Origin: Flavobacteriales bacterium
GTDB lineage: Bacteria; Bacteroidota; Bacteroidia; Flavobacteriales_D; Parvicellaceae
DNA length: 64,000 bases
Direction: 5' to 3'
Assembly (NCBI GenBank): GCA_020635565.1
Contig: JACJZN010000007.1
Coordinates: 372,001-436,000 of the forward strand
In this document: positions 32,913-43,523 of the stretch, piece after piece
How the letters are laid out: the number at the start of each line of letters is the position of its first letter
Numbering within the stretch: position 1 is the first letter of the stretch
The notes under the pieces: model-generated
The model's database searches: none
Told to the model about the DNA's origin: nothing
Seen by the model: only the letters and a program-made list of their open reading frames with translations
Program-made: the position numbers and the translations under genes

Positions 32913-35900
32913 CACTCCAATAGGAAAGTCATTCCCAAAACTATACCCAGTTGGATATTGAGGTGAAGTTTTGAACTGAGCAGATAATTCTGGAACACGC
33001 TGTTCTACATACGTTTTTAGTCCGTTCACTGAGATAATTTCTGAGGCTCCAATAGTGGCTTTTCCAGAAAGAACTTCTAATAAAGAGTAGGTAAATAGGC
33101 CGTGTTCAAGACTACTTGCTTCATTGGCATATTCTACATCCTGGCTTGCTGTAATAAAAAATGTTCCAGAGCTTCTGGCTAGTTGTGCAATTGTTTTTTC
33201 ACGCGAAACTCCCCTCGTTGCAAACGCATCCAGTGCGGCACCGGATTGACATGCATCCAGAAAAAACACCTGTTTCTGAGCTGATATATTCTTAGAGATA
33301 TTAAGCAATTCCTTTGCAGAAATTCCTTTATCCCGTAACATGTCATTTCCTCCATACAAATTCGTGATGTCGCTCATTACTAAAAAAAAGTCATTCTCAT
33401 TTGCTTGACTTTCAATCATTACACCATGGCCTGCATAATAGAAAACGAAGACATCTTCAGAACTGATATTTTTTGCAATCTCATTAACAAGGTTCAAAAC
33501 ATTTTCTTTAGTTACTTTTTTATCTTCTAAGCTGAATGTATAGGTATTTGCGAACAGATTTTGGGCAGAATTGGTCAATGTACTTGAGAATTCTGTCGCA
33601 TCTCCTTTGGCATATTTTAAGTTGTAGGATTTGTTCTCGTATTGATTTATTCCCAAACAAAGTAGAAATAGATCTGGTTTAGCGGCAATAGTATCAAAAT
33701 TAAGATGAACAGGAAAATAGGAGTGTTGGATCTGGTTTTTGTCAAGTACTTTGATTTCAATTTTATTCTCTAGCGGAGTCAAAGGAATCTCAATGTTCAG
33801 AGTATTCTTAACTCCTCTAAATGCAACCTCCTCATCTGAAGATGCTGTAATTACCAATTTTCCATTATTATAAATGAAAACATCTTGATAATTTACCTTC
33901 TCTTGAAAATTGATCTTGAACGATGCAATTGATGATGTGAGCTGATAAACTGAATCTTTTACTGGTTGATGATAGTCATTTTGGTTATTCAGAAACGCCA
34001 AATCAAAACTATAGTCGCTATTGAAAAATGCATCAATATTTCTACCCTGATCCTTATTTTTGAAGTTTCCAGTGATAACTTCTTTGATGAGATTGGGAGA
34101 GAAATAAACATTAAAGAAATCACCAATATTTTGAGCTTCATTTCCTTTAATCAAGTGGATTTGTTCCATCGATACTTTAGTTCCTTCAAAGTGAAAGTTC
34201 TCAGGTTCAATGGCTAACCATTCGTTATTGGGGTAAAGATAAATTGATAATTTATTAGTCAAATTTTCGAAATCAATGATCTCAACCGATCCATCTAGCC
34301 CTCTGGCGATCAATGTAGTTTCATCTAAAAAGTCAAGATTGGCAATTCCACTTGGGAGTACTACAGGACTGACTTTAAGGTTTTTCTGTTGCAGATCAAT
34401 GGAGTAAATTTTTCTATCAATTCCACCGACTTGAAGAATAGATTTCTCAGGATGTTTGGCAATTGATAAAGCAGGAGTACGATCCTTCAGATAATATTTT
34501 GCATGCAGTAATCCGGAGGAAATATCCCATATCCTTATGGTTCCATCCAGGCTGGATGAATAAAGTACCCCCGATATGTTATCATAAATCAGATCAGTAA
34601 CTTTATCAAGATGTCCAATGAATCTTCTAACTTCCAGATGACTATCTGATTCATGCATGACAATGGAATGATCTAGATTGCACTTGAAGTAATACAAATT
34701 CTGACCATCTTCCTTAATGATGTTTGTTGCATTGGGTACTTCGGTGATTAATGTTTTCTCATGAGAATTCAAGTTAATTGAGTAGGTTCTGCCATCCCAT
34801 CCAGTTGTGAGCAATTGATGATTATTCAGGAAAGAAAAACTGAAGACCATTCCATAATGGAGATTTTTGAATGCGTGAATTAAATCGAAATGAGCATTAT
34901 AAAGAGAGACATTTCCCTGGGCATCGCCCACCGCAATGAGACTGTCATCAGAAGAAAGACAAATTGATGTAATGGTTTTTTCGGATTGAATGGGTGATGA
35001 AATATATCCTGTATTTAGATCCAGTTTTTGAACTTCCAATCCGATTTTTCCAAAGAGAACAAAATCTTTTTTATTCGATACGGCCAAAGGAGATAATTGC
35101 TTGAAATGACGAAGACTTCCTGATTCATTCCAGTTAAGATAGTCATAGGGAAGCTGATTTGAAGGTTGATTATTTACACCATTAAAAACAGCGACTTTAG
35201 TTCCATTTGAAACTTTTAGTTCTTCAAGTGAGGATAAATTCCCTGGCACATAAATAGTTTGTTCATCTGAAGAAAAGATGACTTGATAGTTCTGCAGATA
35301 TTTGTTTTTAATGTTCAGAATGAGTTTTTTCTTATCGGCATCAATGATCCAAAGTTCATTATCGTTTGATAGGGATATATATTTGCCGGATGGCGAAAAT
35401 GAAGCATAGTTGATTCGTTCTTTGATTTCTAGGCTAAAACTTGGTTTGGTATAATCCTTCCCCCAGACAAATAAGCCATTTTTATGCTCATAAGTAGCGA
35501 GTTGAGTCCCGTCTGGGCTCCAAAATACCTGTGTATTACATCCATCACATTGAGCCTCTTTGTTAGGTTCAAGGTAGGCAATTTCCTTTCCTGATTTTGT
35601 GTCAAAGATCTGTGTAAACAGTTTGGTAGAACCTACTGCAAGTAGATCATTAGTGGGATTAAACTGATAGTGATGAGCCTTTGAAAAAGGGATTTCAAGC
35701 GTGTCTGAACTTTGAGACGATATAAGCTGAAATGATGTTGCACCTTTTAAATTGAGATATTGCTCTTGATTCTGGGATAAATAATTAGCGTTAACACGTG
35801 ATTTATAGGCTTTTGTAGATAGAATGATCTGATCGTTCGAGAAATCCCAAATGATCAGATCATCCCTGTCTGAACCAATAAGTATTTTGTTTTCAAATGT

Positions 35901-36278
35901 TGAAAATGAAGCAGAATTGACGTAGCCTAAGTTTATTTTGAAAGTTTTTCGATTAATTTCCTGATCAGTTTTGTAATCGTAAATAATTACTTCATCCTTA
36001 ATATTTAGAATAAGCAATTTGGAGCCGGAAGGATCGAATTCCAAATGCTGAATGGAAGAATTAGATACATTAATCGTAGCTAATTGAATCTGTGTTTTTG
36101 AATTCCAAATGATGATTGAATGATCCTGTGAACCTGTCGCTAAAATTGGTTCGCCTGGATGTAATGCAACCGAATTAATCGGTAATGTATGACCATTCTG
36201 CATCTGCAGTGAAAAATCATTCTGTGCAAAGCAGTAAAGATTAAATAGGAGTATTATCAGGGTTAGGTAGGTTCGCAT
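32895..36278 (-). CDS. Exported WD40-repeat protein with C-terminal caspase-like (C14) peptidase domain
   Basis: A 1127-residue protein with signal peptide MRTYLTLIILLFNLYCFAQ; this ATG is preferred over an upstream start that would add 13 residues. About 12 WD40-like blades occupy the first two-thirds (INSVALHPGEPILATGSQDH; VTDLIYDNISGVLYSSSLDG). The caspase-like domain lies at about residues 866-1120. Its dyad is complete: His in VFVFYYAGHGV and Cys in VFFLDACQSGAAL. Such fusions are metacaspase-like and may cleave after basic or acidic residues; the substrate is unknown. Export to the periplasm or surface is unusual for caspase-like enzymes. No toxin or effector partner is adjacent apart from the convergent 890-residue protein. 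Confidence 0.85.
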   Translation of the reverse strand: MRTYLTLIILLFNLYCFAQNDFSLQMQNGHTLPINSVALHPGEPILATGSQDHSIIIWNSKTQIQLATINVSNSSIQHLEFDPSGSKLLILNIKDEVIIYDYKTDQEINRKTFKINLGYVNSASFSTFENKILIGSDRDDLIIWDFSNDQIILSTKAYKSRVNANYLSQNQEQYLNLKGATSFQLISSQSSDTLEIPFSKAHHYQFNPTNDLLAVGSTKLFTQIFDTKSGKEIAYLEPNKEAQCDGCNTQVFWSPDGTQLATYEHKNGLFVWGKDYTKPSFSLEIKERINYASFSPSGKYISLSNDNELWIIDADKKKLILNIKNKYLQNYQVIFSSDEQTIYVPGNLSSLEELKVSNGTKVAVFNGVNNQPSNQLPYDYLNWNESGSLRHFKQLSPLAVSNKKDFVLFGKIGLEVQKLDLNTGYISSPIQSEKTITSICLSSDDSLIAVGDAQGNVSLYNAHFDLIHAFKNLHYGMVFSFSFLNNHQLLTTGWDGRTYSINLNSHEKTLITEVPNATNIIKEDGQNLYYFKCNLDHSIVMHESDSHLEVRRFIGHLDKVTDLIYDNISGVLYSSSLDGTIRIWDISSGLLHAKYYLKDRTPALSIAKHPEKSILQVGGIDRKIYSIDLQQKNLKVSPVVLPSGIANLDFLDETTLIARGLDGSVEIIDFENLTNKLSIYLYPNNEWLAIEPENFHFEGTKVSMEQIHLIKGNEAQNIGDFFNVYFSPNLIKEVITGNFKNKDQGRNIDAFFNSDYSFDLAFLNNQNDYHQPVKDSVYQLTSSIASFKINFQEKVNYQDVFIYNNGKLVITASSDEEVAFRGVKNTLNIEIPLTPLENKIEIKVLDKNQIQHSYFPVHLNFDTIAAKPDLFLLCLGINQYENKSYNLKYAKGDATEFSSTLTNSAQNLFANTYTFSLEDKKVTKENVLNLVNEIAKNISSEDVFVFYYAGHGVMIESQANENDFFLVMSDITNLYGGNDMLRDKGISAKELLNISKNISAQKQVFFLDACQSGAALDAFATRGVSREKTIAQLARSSGTFFITASQDVEYANEASSLEHGLFTYSLLEVLSGKATIGASEIISVNGLKTYVEQRVPELSAQFKTSPQYPTGYSFGNDFPIGVLDSKK

Positions 36279-36438
36279 AGCATTCTGATTACAACACGAA
36301 TTTATAACAAATAACATTCACAATATTCTTATCTCGATTTATCCAAAGGGTTTCATTACTTGAATTTCTATGTTAATCGTTTGTCATTTTAGTCGATACA
36401 GCCCTTGAAAACTGGGATATATGTCTTAATTTTATATT

Positions 36439-39400
36439 GTGGGTAGTTTTAAGTTGTTTCTATATCGATTTATCATTGGATTGATTTCTGTTATTGTGAT
36501 GGGAATCAATGCGAGTGTCGCGCAGTGCGAGGCTTACGATGGTAATGGGACACTCTCAAACACTCCTGTATGGTTGAGTTGTTTCGGAACTAATTTTACG
36601 TTGAATTTCCAAAGTGCCACCTCTTTTGGCGCATATTCTATAGATTGGGGTGATGGGAGCCCTCTAGAAACAGGGGTTTCTTTTGTACCACCTCAAGTGT
36701 TAACTCATATTTATGCCGCCACAGTAGGGTCTTATACTGTGACTTTTACTGAAACATCTTCGACTTGTACAATAACTGGCACGGTGATCATGGAGGAGCC
36801 GACCACTGCATCAATCCAGATTCCATTTGGTGGAGTTACACAAACTTGTGCTCCCGCTCCTTTAAGGTTTATTAACTCAAGTACGAATGTATCACCAACT
36901 ACTGTATTTACCTGGGATTTTGGAGATGGTTCTCCTCCATTAGTTGTTGATTTTACGAACGCAGGAGATACCGTAATACATGATTATCTTCAGGGTACAG
37001 TCAATTGTGAAACCCAAGTATCGTTGGTTGCAGAAAACCAATGTAATATTGCGCAGGGAGGTTCCAGTCAGGCGACTTTTAATCCAATAAGGATCTGGGA
37101 TCTCGATGACGCTGCCATTACAGCATCAGATGTGTTGTTGTGTTTTCCCGAAACGACTGTGTCATTTCAAAATACAACGCAAAGAAACTGTCTTGCACAA
37201 GGAAATACTTTTCAACGTCAGGAATACTGGAATTTTGGAGATTACTGGGGTCTAGGATATGATAGTATTATTGATTGGACACCGTGGCCACCTACCTTTC
37301 CTCATGTAATAGATTATCCTGGATTAGGATCTTATGATGTTATGATGATCGATAGTAATTTCTGTGGTCAGGATACGGCATATATTACTATTCAAATCGT
37401 GCCTCCGCCTACTGCTGGTTTTACACTGTCCACAGATACCATTTGTGCTCAAACCAACGTCTTAGCTACAAATACTTCCTCAGGAGGAGCAAATACGCTG
37501 AGTTGGAATTTTGGAGATGGAACTGGTTGGCAAACTTTGGGCGCAAATCCTACGCATTCCTATATCGCACCTGGGGATTATACCATTCAACTAGCAGCAA
37601 GTATAGGAGGTGCCACTGGTTGTGCGGATACAACATCGCTTGATATTCATGTTTTACCTATTCCTCAGGCAAATTTTGTGATGGATAATAATGAGGGCTG
37701 TGATCAGATAACGGTAAATTTTACGGATGCATCCATAGATGCGATCGATTGGAATTGGAATTTTGACAATGGAAATGTTTTTAATGGATTGACACCTCCA
37801 AGTCAGGATTACAATACAACGGGTACCTATACGCCCTCATTAACAGTGACAGCTACCAATGGGTGCACAGATGTTGCAACGTCCAATGTGTTCGTATATC
37901 AGTCACCAGTGGTTGATTTTATTCCACAAAGTGTGTGTCAGAACTCCGTAGCCATTTTTACCGACCAATCAACCTCATCAACAGGTGATCCAATTATTTC
38001 CTGGAACTGGGATTTTGGTAATGGTGACAATTCTATCCTGCAGCATCCGACTACTACTTACGTCTCGAATGGAACGTTTAATATTGAACTTGAGGTAGCA
38101 ACTGCTCACTGTAGTAATGTGGATATTATTGCCGTTTCGGTAGAGCCTGTGCCGATAGCTGATTTTACTCAGGATATATTTTCTGGATGTCCGTCATTGC
38201 CAGTTCAATTTACGAATCAAAGTACAGGAGCCAGTGGTTACCAGTGGGATTTTGGTGATGGTGGATCCTCAACGAATACAGATCCTGCACATGTTTTTCA
38301 GAACAATACTGGAATTGATACAACATATAATGTGCAGTTGATTGCCAGTACAACTTTCGGATGTACGGATACTGCATTTGGTTCAGTAGAAGTGTATTTT
38401 GGGGTGAATTCTTCCTTTACTCATAATGGATTTCCTGGATGTGCACCATTGGATGTAGTTCTTACAAATTTGAGTTCTCCTGGCCAGACTTATGAATGGG
38501 ATTTTGGTGATGGTACTACGGATGTTGCCTACCATACAACTCACCAATACATCAATTTAACCCAGTTTATCGATGTTTACACGGTAGAGTTGGTAGTTAT
38601 TTCTTCTAATGGATGTACAGATACTTCCAGCCAGAATATTACGGTTTATCCCTTACCTGATTTTGATTTTACAAGTGTTCCAGATTCAGGTTGTAGTCCG
38701 TTAATGGTCAATTTTCCTACTCTTGTAGGTGCAGTTACCTATGAATGGGATTTTGGTGATGGAACAACTACAAATGGAGTATCACCAAGTCATTTGTATT
38801 CTAATGGAACTACCAATGATGTAACCTATATTGTAGAGTTAATTGCTACTTCTCCTTTTGGATGTAAGGATACAAATTATGGACAAGTCAAGGTGTTCCC
38901 CAATCCTGTTTCACAATTTTCTGTTCCTTTGAGTGATGGTTGCGGTCCTTTTGAGGTTACTTTTCAGAATAACTCTACAGGGGCTACTAGTTTTAAGTGG
39001 GACTATGATGATGGGGGAAGTTCAACAACCACTTTGGCATCGCACAGTTATACCTATGAAAATCAAACCACTTCCGATATCGTTTTCAACCCAACACTTA
39101 TTGCGATTACAGATGATGGATGCCAGGATACTTCAAGTCAGGTGGTAACGGTTTATCCACAGGTATTTGCTGATTTTATAGTAGATACAGTAGGATGTGA
39201 GCCATTTATAGGAGTTTTTTCTGATCAATCTAACAATGCTAACCAATGGAATTGGAATTTTGATAATGGTTTTGTCAGTACTCAGCAGAATCCATCTCAA
39301 ACCTTTGATAACCCAAACGTCACAGATATTATCTATACGGTTGAATTGATAGCTACTTCAGTTAATGGCTGTAAGGATACGGCTTATCAGGAAATGTTGA

Positions 39401-40962
39401 TCTATGCCTCACCGATTGCTCAGTTTTTGCCTTCAACCACAGTGGGTTGTGCTCCATTAAATTTTGATTTTCAGAACCTATCAATTGATGCAACTTCCTA
39501 TTTCTGGGATTTTGATGATGGGAATACTTCAACGTCTTTGTCTACTAATTTTCCTTATTTCTATGAAAATCAAACCACTTCTGATTTAACATTTAGTCCT
39601 AGTCTTATTGCAATAACTACAAACGGATGTGCCGATACGATGATTGTTCCTATTACGGTTCACCCAGAGATTTCGGCAGTTTTTAGTGTGGATACTGCAG
39701 GATGTACACCATTCCATGCTATATTCAATGATCAGTCTACAAATGCAACTCAATGGCTTTGGGATTTTGATAACGGATTTATGGATACCCAGCAGAATCC
39801 GGATGAATATTTCTTTAATCCTGGTACTACAGACTCTATTTACACTGTTCAATTAATCGCTACTTCAGCAGCTGGTTGTAGGGATACAGTTTATCAGGAT
39901 ATTTTAGTGTTTCCAGTGCCTAATTCACTTTTTACACCTACACCTTTTACCCAGACCTATCCATCTACTACGGTAGGTTTCAACAATGCTAGTACAACAG
40001 GATCTTGGAACTATTATTGGAATTTTGGAGATGGAGATACAGCTATTGCTTTCACACCAAGCGATCATACTTATTCAACTTGGGGTGATTATGAGATCGA
40101 ATTGATAGTTGCAAGTCCCTATTGTAGTGATACGAGTATACAAACAATTACGATCATCCCTCCACTTCCTGAACCGCACATCTATGGTTCTGGAGAGGGG
40201 TGTCGTCCTGTTACTATTCAATTTTATGACAGCTCACTTTATGTAGATAGTTACTATTGGGATTTTGGAGATGGCGGTTTCTCGACCTTACCCAATCCAT
40301 ATTACACGTATCATCAGGCTGGTGACTATAATGTGACAGTGACATTAACTGGACCGGGTGGAATCCAGAATTTTGTCATGATTGATTCGGTTCACGTTTA
40401 TGAATATGCCGTTGCTTTTTTCCAATACTCTCCAACTCAGGTATATGTTCCAACAGAACCGGTTCAGCTTTTTAATCTTTCGAGTTATGCCAATGCTTAT
40501 TTATGGGATTTTGGTGACGGAACAACTAGCTCAGAGGAGTCTCCAGAACACTATTATAGTAATGAAGGATTGTTTGACATAACACTTATCGCCAATAATG
40601 ATCATAATTGTCCGGATACAATAACGTTCGAGCAAGCAGTTTTGGCAAGGACAGGTGGTGAAATTGAGTTTCCGAATGCGTTTACACCAAATATCAGTGG
40701 ACCTAATGGAGGATACTATGATCCCAATGCAGTAGATAATGATGTTTTCTTTCCAATTTTTGAGGGGGTCGAAGATTATCACTTGTCGATATTCAATCGC
40801 TGGGGAGAATTAATTTTTGAAAGTTTTGACGTAAATATAGGATGGGATGGTTATTATCGTGATCAACTCTGTCAGCAGGATGTTTATATCTGGAAGGCTA
40901 GAGTGAAGTATACGAATGGTAACGATGAAGTTTATGTTGGAGAAATACACTTACTACGATGA
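36439..40962 (+). CDS. PKD-repeat T9SS type B cargo protein (giant surface protein)
   Basis: A 1507-residue exported protein starting at GTG with signal peptide FIIGLISVIVMGINASVAQ. It is built from about 16 PKD-type beta-sandwich repeats, recognised by WDFGDG-like motifs (FTWDFGDGSPP, YEWDFGDGTTDV, WNWNFDNGFVST, YLWDFGDGTTSS). It ends with a type B (gliding-motility-associated) sorting domain: EIEFPNAFTPNISGPNGGYY, YHLSIFNRWGELIFESFDV and GWDGYYRDQLCQQDVYIWKA. T9SS type B proteins, such as SprB of Flavobacterium johnsoniae, need a PorP/SprF-family partner, and one is encoded two genes downstream. It is likely a filamentous adhesin or motility-related protein. The next gene overlaps by four bases. 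Confidence 0.9.
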   Translation: MGSFKLFLYRFIIGLISVIVMGINASVAQCEAYDGNGTLSNTPVWLSCFGTNFTLNFQSATSFGAYSIDWGDGSPLETGVSFVPPQVLTHIYAATVGSYTVTFTETSSTCTITGTVIMEEPTTASIQIPFGGVTQTCAPAPLRFINSSTNVSPTTVFTWDFGDGSPPLVVDFTNAGDTVIHDYLQGTVNCETQVSLVAENQCNIAQGGSSQATFNPIRIWDLDDAAITASDVLLCFPETTVSFQNTTQRNCLAQGNTFQRQEYWNFGDYWGLGYDSIIDWTPWPPTFPHVIDYPGLGSYDVMMIDSNFCGQDTAYITIQIVPPPTAGFTLSTDTICAQTNVLATNTSSGGANTLSWNFGDGTGWQTLGANPTHSYIAPGDYTIQLAASIGGATGCADTTSLDIHVLPIPQANFVMDNNEGCDQITVNFTDASIDAIDWNWNFDNGNVFNGLTPPSQDYNTTGTYTPSLTVTATNGCTDVATSNVFVYQSPVVDFIPQSVCQNSVAIFTDQSTSSTGDPIISWNWDFGNGDNSILQHPTTTYVSNGTFNIELEVATAHCSNVDIIAVSVEPVPIADFTQDIFSGCPSLPVQFTNQSTGASGYQWDFGDGGSSTNTDPAHVFQNNTGIDTTYNVQLIASTTFGCTDTAFGSVEVYFGVNSSFTHNGFPGCAPLDVVLTNLSSPGQTYEWDFGDGTTDVAYHTTHQYINLTQFIDVYTVELVVISSNGCTDTSSQNITVYPLPDFDFTSVPDSGCSPLMVNFPTLVGAVTYEWDFGDGTTTNGVSPSHLYSNGTTNDVTYIVELIATSPFGCKDTNYGQVKVFPNPVSQFSVPLSDGCGPFEVTFQNNSTGATSFKWDYDDGGSSTTTLASHSYTYENQTTSDIVFNPTLIAITDDGCQDTSSQVVTVYPQVFADFIVDTVGCEPFIGVFSDQSNNANQWNWNFDNGFVSTQQNPSQTFDNPNVTDIIYTVELIATSVNGCKDTAYQEMLIYASPIAQFLPSTTVGCAPLNFDFQNLSIDATSYFWDFDDGNTSTSLSTNFPYFYENQTTSDLTFSPSLIAITTNGCADTMIVPITVHPEISAVFSVDTAGCTPFHAIFNDQSTNATQWLWDFDNGFMDTQQNPDEYFFNPGTTDSIYTVQLIATSAAGCRDTVYQDILVFPVPNSLFTPTPFTQTYPSTTVGFNNASTTGSWNYYWNFGDGDTAIAFTPSDHTYSTWGDYEIELIVASPYCSDTSIQTITIIPPLPEPHIYGSGEGCRPVTIQFYDSSLYVDSYYWDFGDGGFSTLPNPYYTYHQAGDYNVTVTLTGPGGIQNFVMIDSVHVYEYAVAFFQYSPTQVYVPTEPVQLFNLSSYANAYLWDFGDGTTSSEESPEHYYSNEGLFDITLIANNDHNCPDTITFEQAVLARTGGEIEFPNAFTPNISGPNGGYYDPNAVDNDVFFPIFEGVEDYHLSIFNRWGELIFESFDVNIGWDGYYRDQLCQQDVYIWKARVKYTNGNDEVYVGEIHLLR

Positions 40963-42524
40963 TGAATAAAACACTAATAACCGTACTACTTCTTTTTGGA
41001 GTTTCAGTGATGTGGGGACAGAAGTTGAGCAAGACTGATAAGAAAGAGGTAAAAAAAGGCTTCGTTTCAATTGAATTTGAAGACTTCATTGATGCAAATG
41101 AAAGGTTTACTGAACTCTATAAGAAGTATCCAAATGATGATGAGGTTCGATTTGGATTAGCAATTTGTAGACTCAATCAGAAGAGTAATGAAAGGGAAGC
41201 GTTGGATTTGATGGAGAATGTTTATAACACAAAAAGTCTGGAGAATTATTACTTCTACTTGGGAAGAGCGTATCTGGCTCATGGACGCTTCGAGGAGGCG
41301 ATTACCTCTTTACAAACTATATTGTTGGATAAGAAGAAGAGCATGGACGAAGATGAGATCGTGAATTACCTGAGTATTGCCTACGAAGCGAAGGAGTTGA
41401 TTACAGCAGCCAGAAAGGTTGAGGTAAATAATCTGGGTCAGGCAATAAATTCTTCAGAACAGGAATCTGTTCCCGTAGCATTACCAAATGGATCTGGTTT
41501 GTTTTTTACAAGCCGGAGAGCAGATAATGTATCGGAACAAAAGGATCACTTGGGGAATTATTTTCAGGATGTATTTTTCTCGAAGAAAGAAAATGGCACC
41601 TGGCAAAACCCTAAAAACTGTACGGAGATCAACACCAAATTGCATGATGCTGCAGTTTCGATCAGCTATGACGGTAGTAAGTTTCTGTTTTTTAAAACAA
41701 ATCCTGATAATATCGTTCAGGGTGATCTTTATGAAGCAAATTGTGATGCAGAAGGAAATTTGAGTGATTCTAGACTTTTACAAGATGGTATTAATAGCAA
41801 GAGTATTGAATCCAGCGCTTGCATTTCCGCAGACGGAAATATGATCTTTTTTAGCTCAAACCGTCCCGGAGGTTATGGAGGTTTTGATCTTTATTATGCC
41901 AAAAGACTTCCAACTGGAGATTGGGGAAAGGAGTTGAACATGGGACCGCTGATCAATACTTCAGGAAATGAGGATGCTCCTTTTTTTCATGTAGATGGTC
42001 AGACATTGTATTTCTCGTCTGATGGTCGTGTCGGAATAGGAGGGTTTGATATCTATTCAACAAAAATGACGGAAGACGGATCCTGGACTCAGCCAGAAAA
42101 TGAAGGTTTTCCGATCAACTCTCTTGGCCATGACTTATATTACAGAGTCTCTCCCGATTCTCGGCAGGCATATCTTTCTTCCGACAGAGATGGTGGATAT
42201 GGTTCGGATGATATTTATCTGGTTAATATATATGATCATGAAAGTTTCAAAACGGTTATTCGAGGAAATGTGAAAGATGTGAATGGGAATCCTCTTAATG
42301 CGAAGATTACCATCATCAACGAGCAGGATAAGAACTTAAACGGGATTTACAGAACAAATGGGAAGGGCAATTTTATTCTCTTGTCAATGCCCATGGAGCA
42401 ATATCAATTGATAATAGAATGTAAAGGTTTTGAAAGTACTACCATTAGAAAATCATTTGATGAATTGACTGAAGAAGGGGAATTATCGATAACCTTAAAA
42501 TCTTTGAATTCGGATGCGCCATAA
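40959..42524 (+). CDS. Exported TPR/PD40-repeat protein (PorE-like without OmpA domain)
   Basis: A 521-residue exported protein (MNKTLITVLLLFGVSVMWG). TPR-like helices lie at about residues 30-145 (RFTELYKKYPNDDEVRFGLA; YLGRAYLAHGRFEEAITSL). PD40/WD40-like blades lie at about 165-425 (NMIFFSSNRPGGYGGFDLYY). A carboxypeptidase-regulatory-like beta domain follows at about 428-515 (IRGNVKDVNGNPLNAKITII). This order matches PorE-type T9SS proteins, but the C-terminal OmpA domain that anchors PorE to peptidoglycan is absent. The gene overlaps the PKD giant by four bases and the PorP/SprF gene by 11, so all three act together. Confidence 0.8.
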   Translation: MMNKTLITVLLLFGVSVMWGQKLSKTDKKEVKKGFVSIEFEDFIDANERFTELYKKYPNDDEVRFGLAICRLNQKSNEREALDLMENVYNTKSLENYYFYLGRAYLAHGRFEEAITSLQTILLDKKKSMDEDEIVNYLSIAYEAKELITAARKVEVNNLGQAINSSEQESVPVALPNGSGLFFTSRRADNVSEQKDHLGNYFQDVFFSKKENGTWQNPKNCTEINTKLHDAAVSISYDGSKFLFFKTNPDNIVQGDLYEANCDAEGNLSDSRLLQDGINSKSIESSACISADGNMIFFSSNRPGGYGGFDLYYAKRLPTGDWGKELNMGPLINTSGNEDAPFFHVDGQTLYFSSDGRVGIGGFDIYSTKMTEDGSWTQPENEGFPINSLGHDLYYRVSPDSRQAYLSSDRDGGYGSDDIYLVNIYDHESFKTVIRGNVKDVNGNPLNAKITIINEQDKNLNGIYRTNGKGNFILLSMPMEQYQLIIECKGFESTTIRKSFDELTEEGELSITLKSLNSDAP

Positions 42525-43515
42525 AATAACCATCATATTGATCGTAATGGGAGTTTCTGTGGGCTATGCTCAGGATCCACAGTTTACTCAATTCTTTGCC
42601 GCATCAGCATATTTGAATCCTGCTTTTGCAGGTGCAACATTTCAGAATCGTGCTGCAATGACCTACAGGAATCAATGGCCTGGTGTTCCGAAGGCTTTCA
42701 ATAGTATGAACGCTGCAGTGGATATGAATTTCAACAAGATCAATACAGGAGTAGGAGTTAATCTTTATAATGATAATGCCGGTACTGGAGGATTAAAGAC
42801 TACAAACTTTTCGTTACAAGTAGCTCATCAATTCAAATTAAAGAGAGATCTCTATGTACGTCCAGCTATTCAGTATGGTTTGATCCACAAAAGAATTGAT
42901 TTTGCTGATCTGACATTTGGTGATCAGTTGGTTAGAAATGGTGCTCCCAATACCATAGAGCAAAATACTTATCAACCTATTACTAATTTTGATTTTGGAG
43001 CGGGATTCTTATTATACTCCTCAACTAAGTGGGTTGGATTCGCTATACATCATTTGAATAAACCTAATGAGTCATTATTAGGATATGAAGCACCATTACC
43101 AATGAAATTCTCTTTGCATGGTGGATACAAACTGTATGTTAATGACATCATACGTACTGCATCTGCTTCAGATGAAATGAATTTTGCCTTTAACTATAAG
43201 GCTCAGGGAAAATTTGATCAATTTGATGTTGGGTTCTATTATTATCGTTCACCAATGATGTTTGGTGTTTGGTATCGAGGAATTCCAGGCTTGAAGGCGT
43301 ATCAGCCAGGTTATCAGAATAATGATGCAATAGCTTTATTGATTGGAGCTGAGTTTAAAAATTTCAAAGTAGGATATTCCTATGATATTACGATAAGTAG
43401 ACTAGTAAGTAATACTACCGGTTCTCATGAGATATCCATTATATACAATTGGGCAGCGAAGGATTCACCTCCACTAAATCAGCAGTTGAGAAAGGTGCCT
43501 TGTCCTAAATTCTAA
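42514..43515 (+). CDS. PorP/SprF-family T9SS outer-membrane protein
   Basis: A 333-residue PorP/SprF-type beta-barrel protein. It begins with a signal peptide (ITIILIVMGVSVGYA) and the diagnostic DPQFTQFFAASAYLNPAFAG. Alternating aromatic strands follow to the C-terminus (HEISIIYNWAAKD). PorP/SprF proteins collaborate with T9SS to secrete and attach type B cargo. It is the last gene of the three-gene cassette and is probably dedicated to the PKD giant upstream. A terminator hairpin follows. Confidence 0.9.
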   Translation: MRHKITIILIVMGVSVGYAQDPQFTQFFAASAYLNPAFAGATFQNRAAMTYRNQWPGVPKAFNSMNAAVDMNFNKINTGVGVNLYNDNAGTGGLKTTNFSLQVAHQFKLKRDLYVRPAIQYGLIHKRIDFADLTFGDQLVRNGAPNTIEQNTYQPITNFDFGAGFLLYSSTKWVGFAIHHLNKPNESLLGYEAPLPMKFSLHGGYKLYVNDIIRTASASDEMNFAFNYKAQGKFDQFDVGFYYYRSPMMFGVWYRGIPGLKAYQPGYQNNDAIALLIGAEFKNFKVGYSYDITISRLVSNTTGSHEISIIYNWAAKDSPPLNQQLRKVPCPKF

Positions 43516-43523
43516 AATAAAAA

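Noticed and set aside
36439..40962. Possible CRISPR-like or tandem DNA repeats in the PKD giant.
   Set aside because: The repeats are at protein level (WDFGDG motifs) with variable DNA and variable unit length, so they are ordinary domain repeats.
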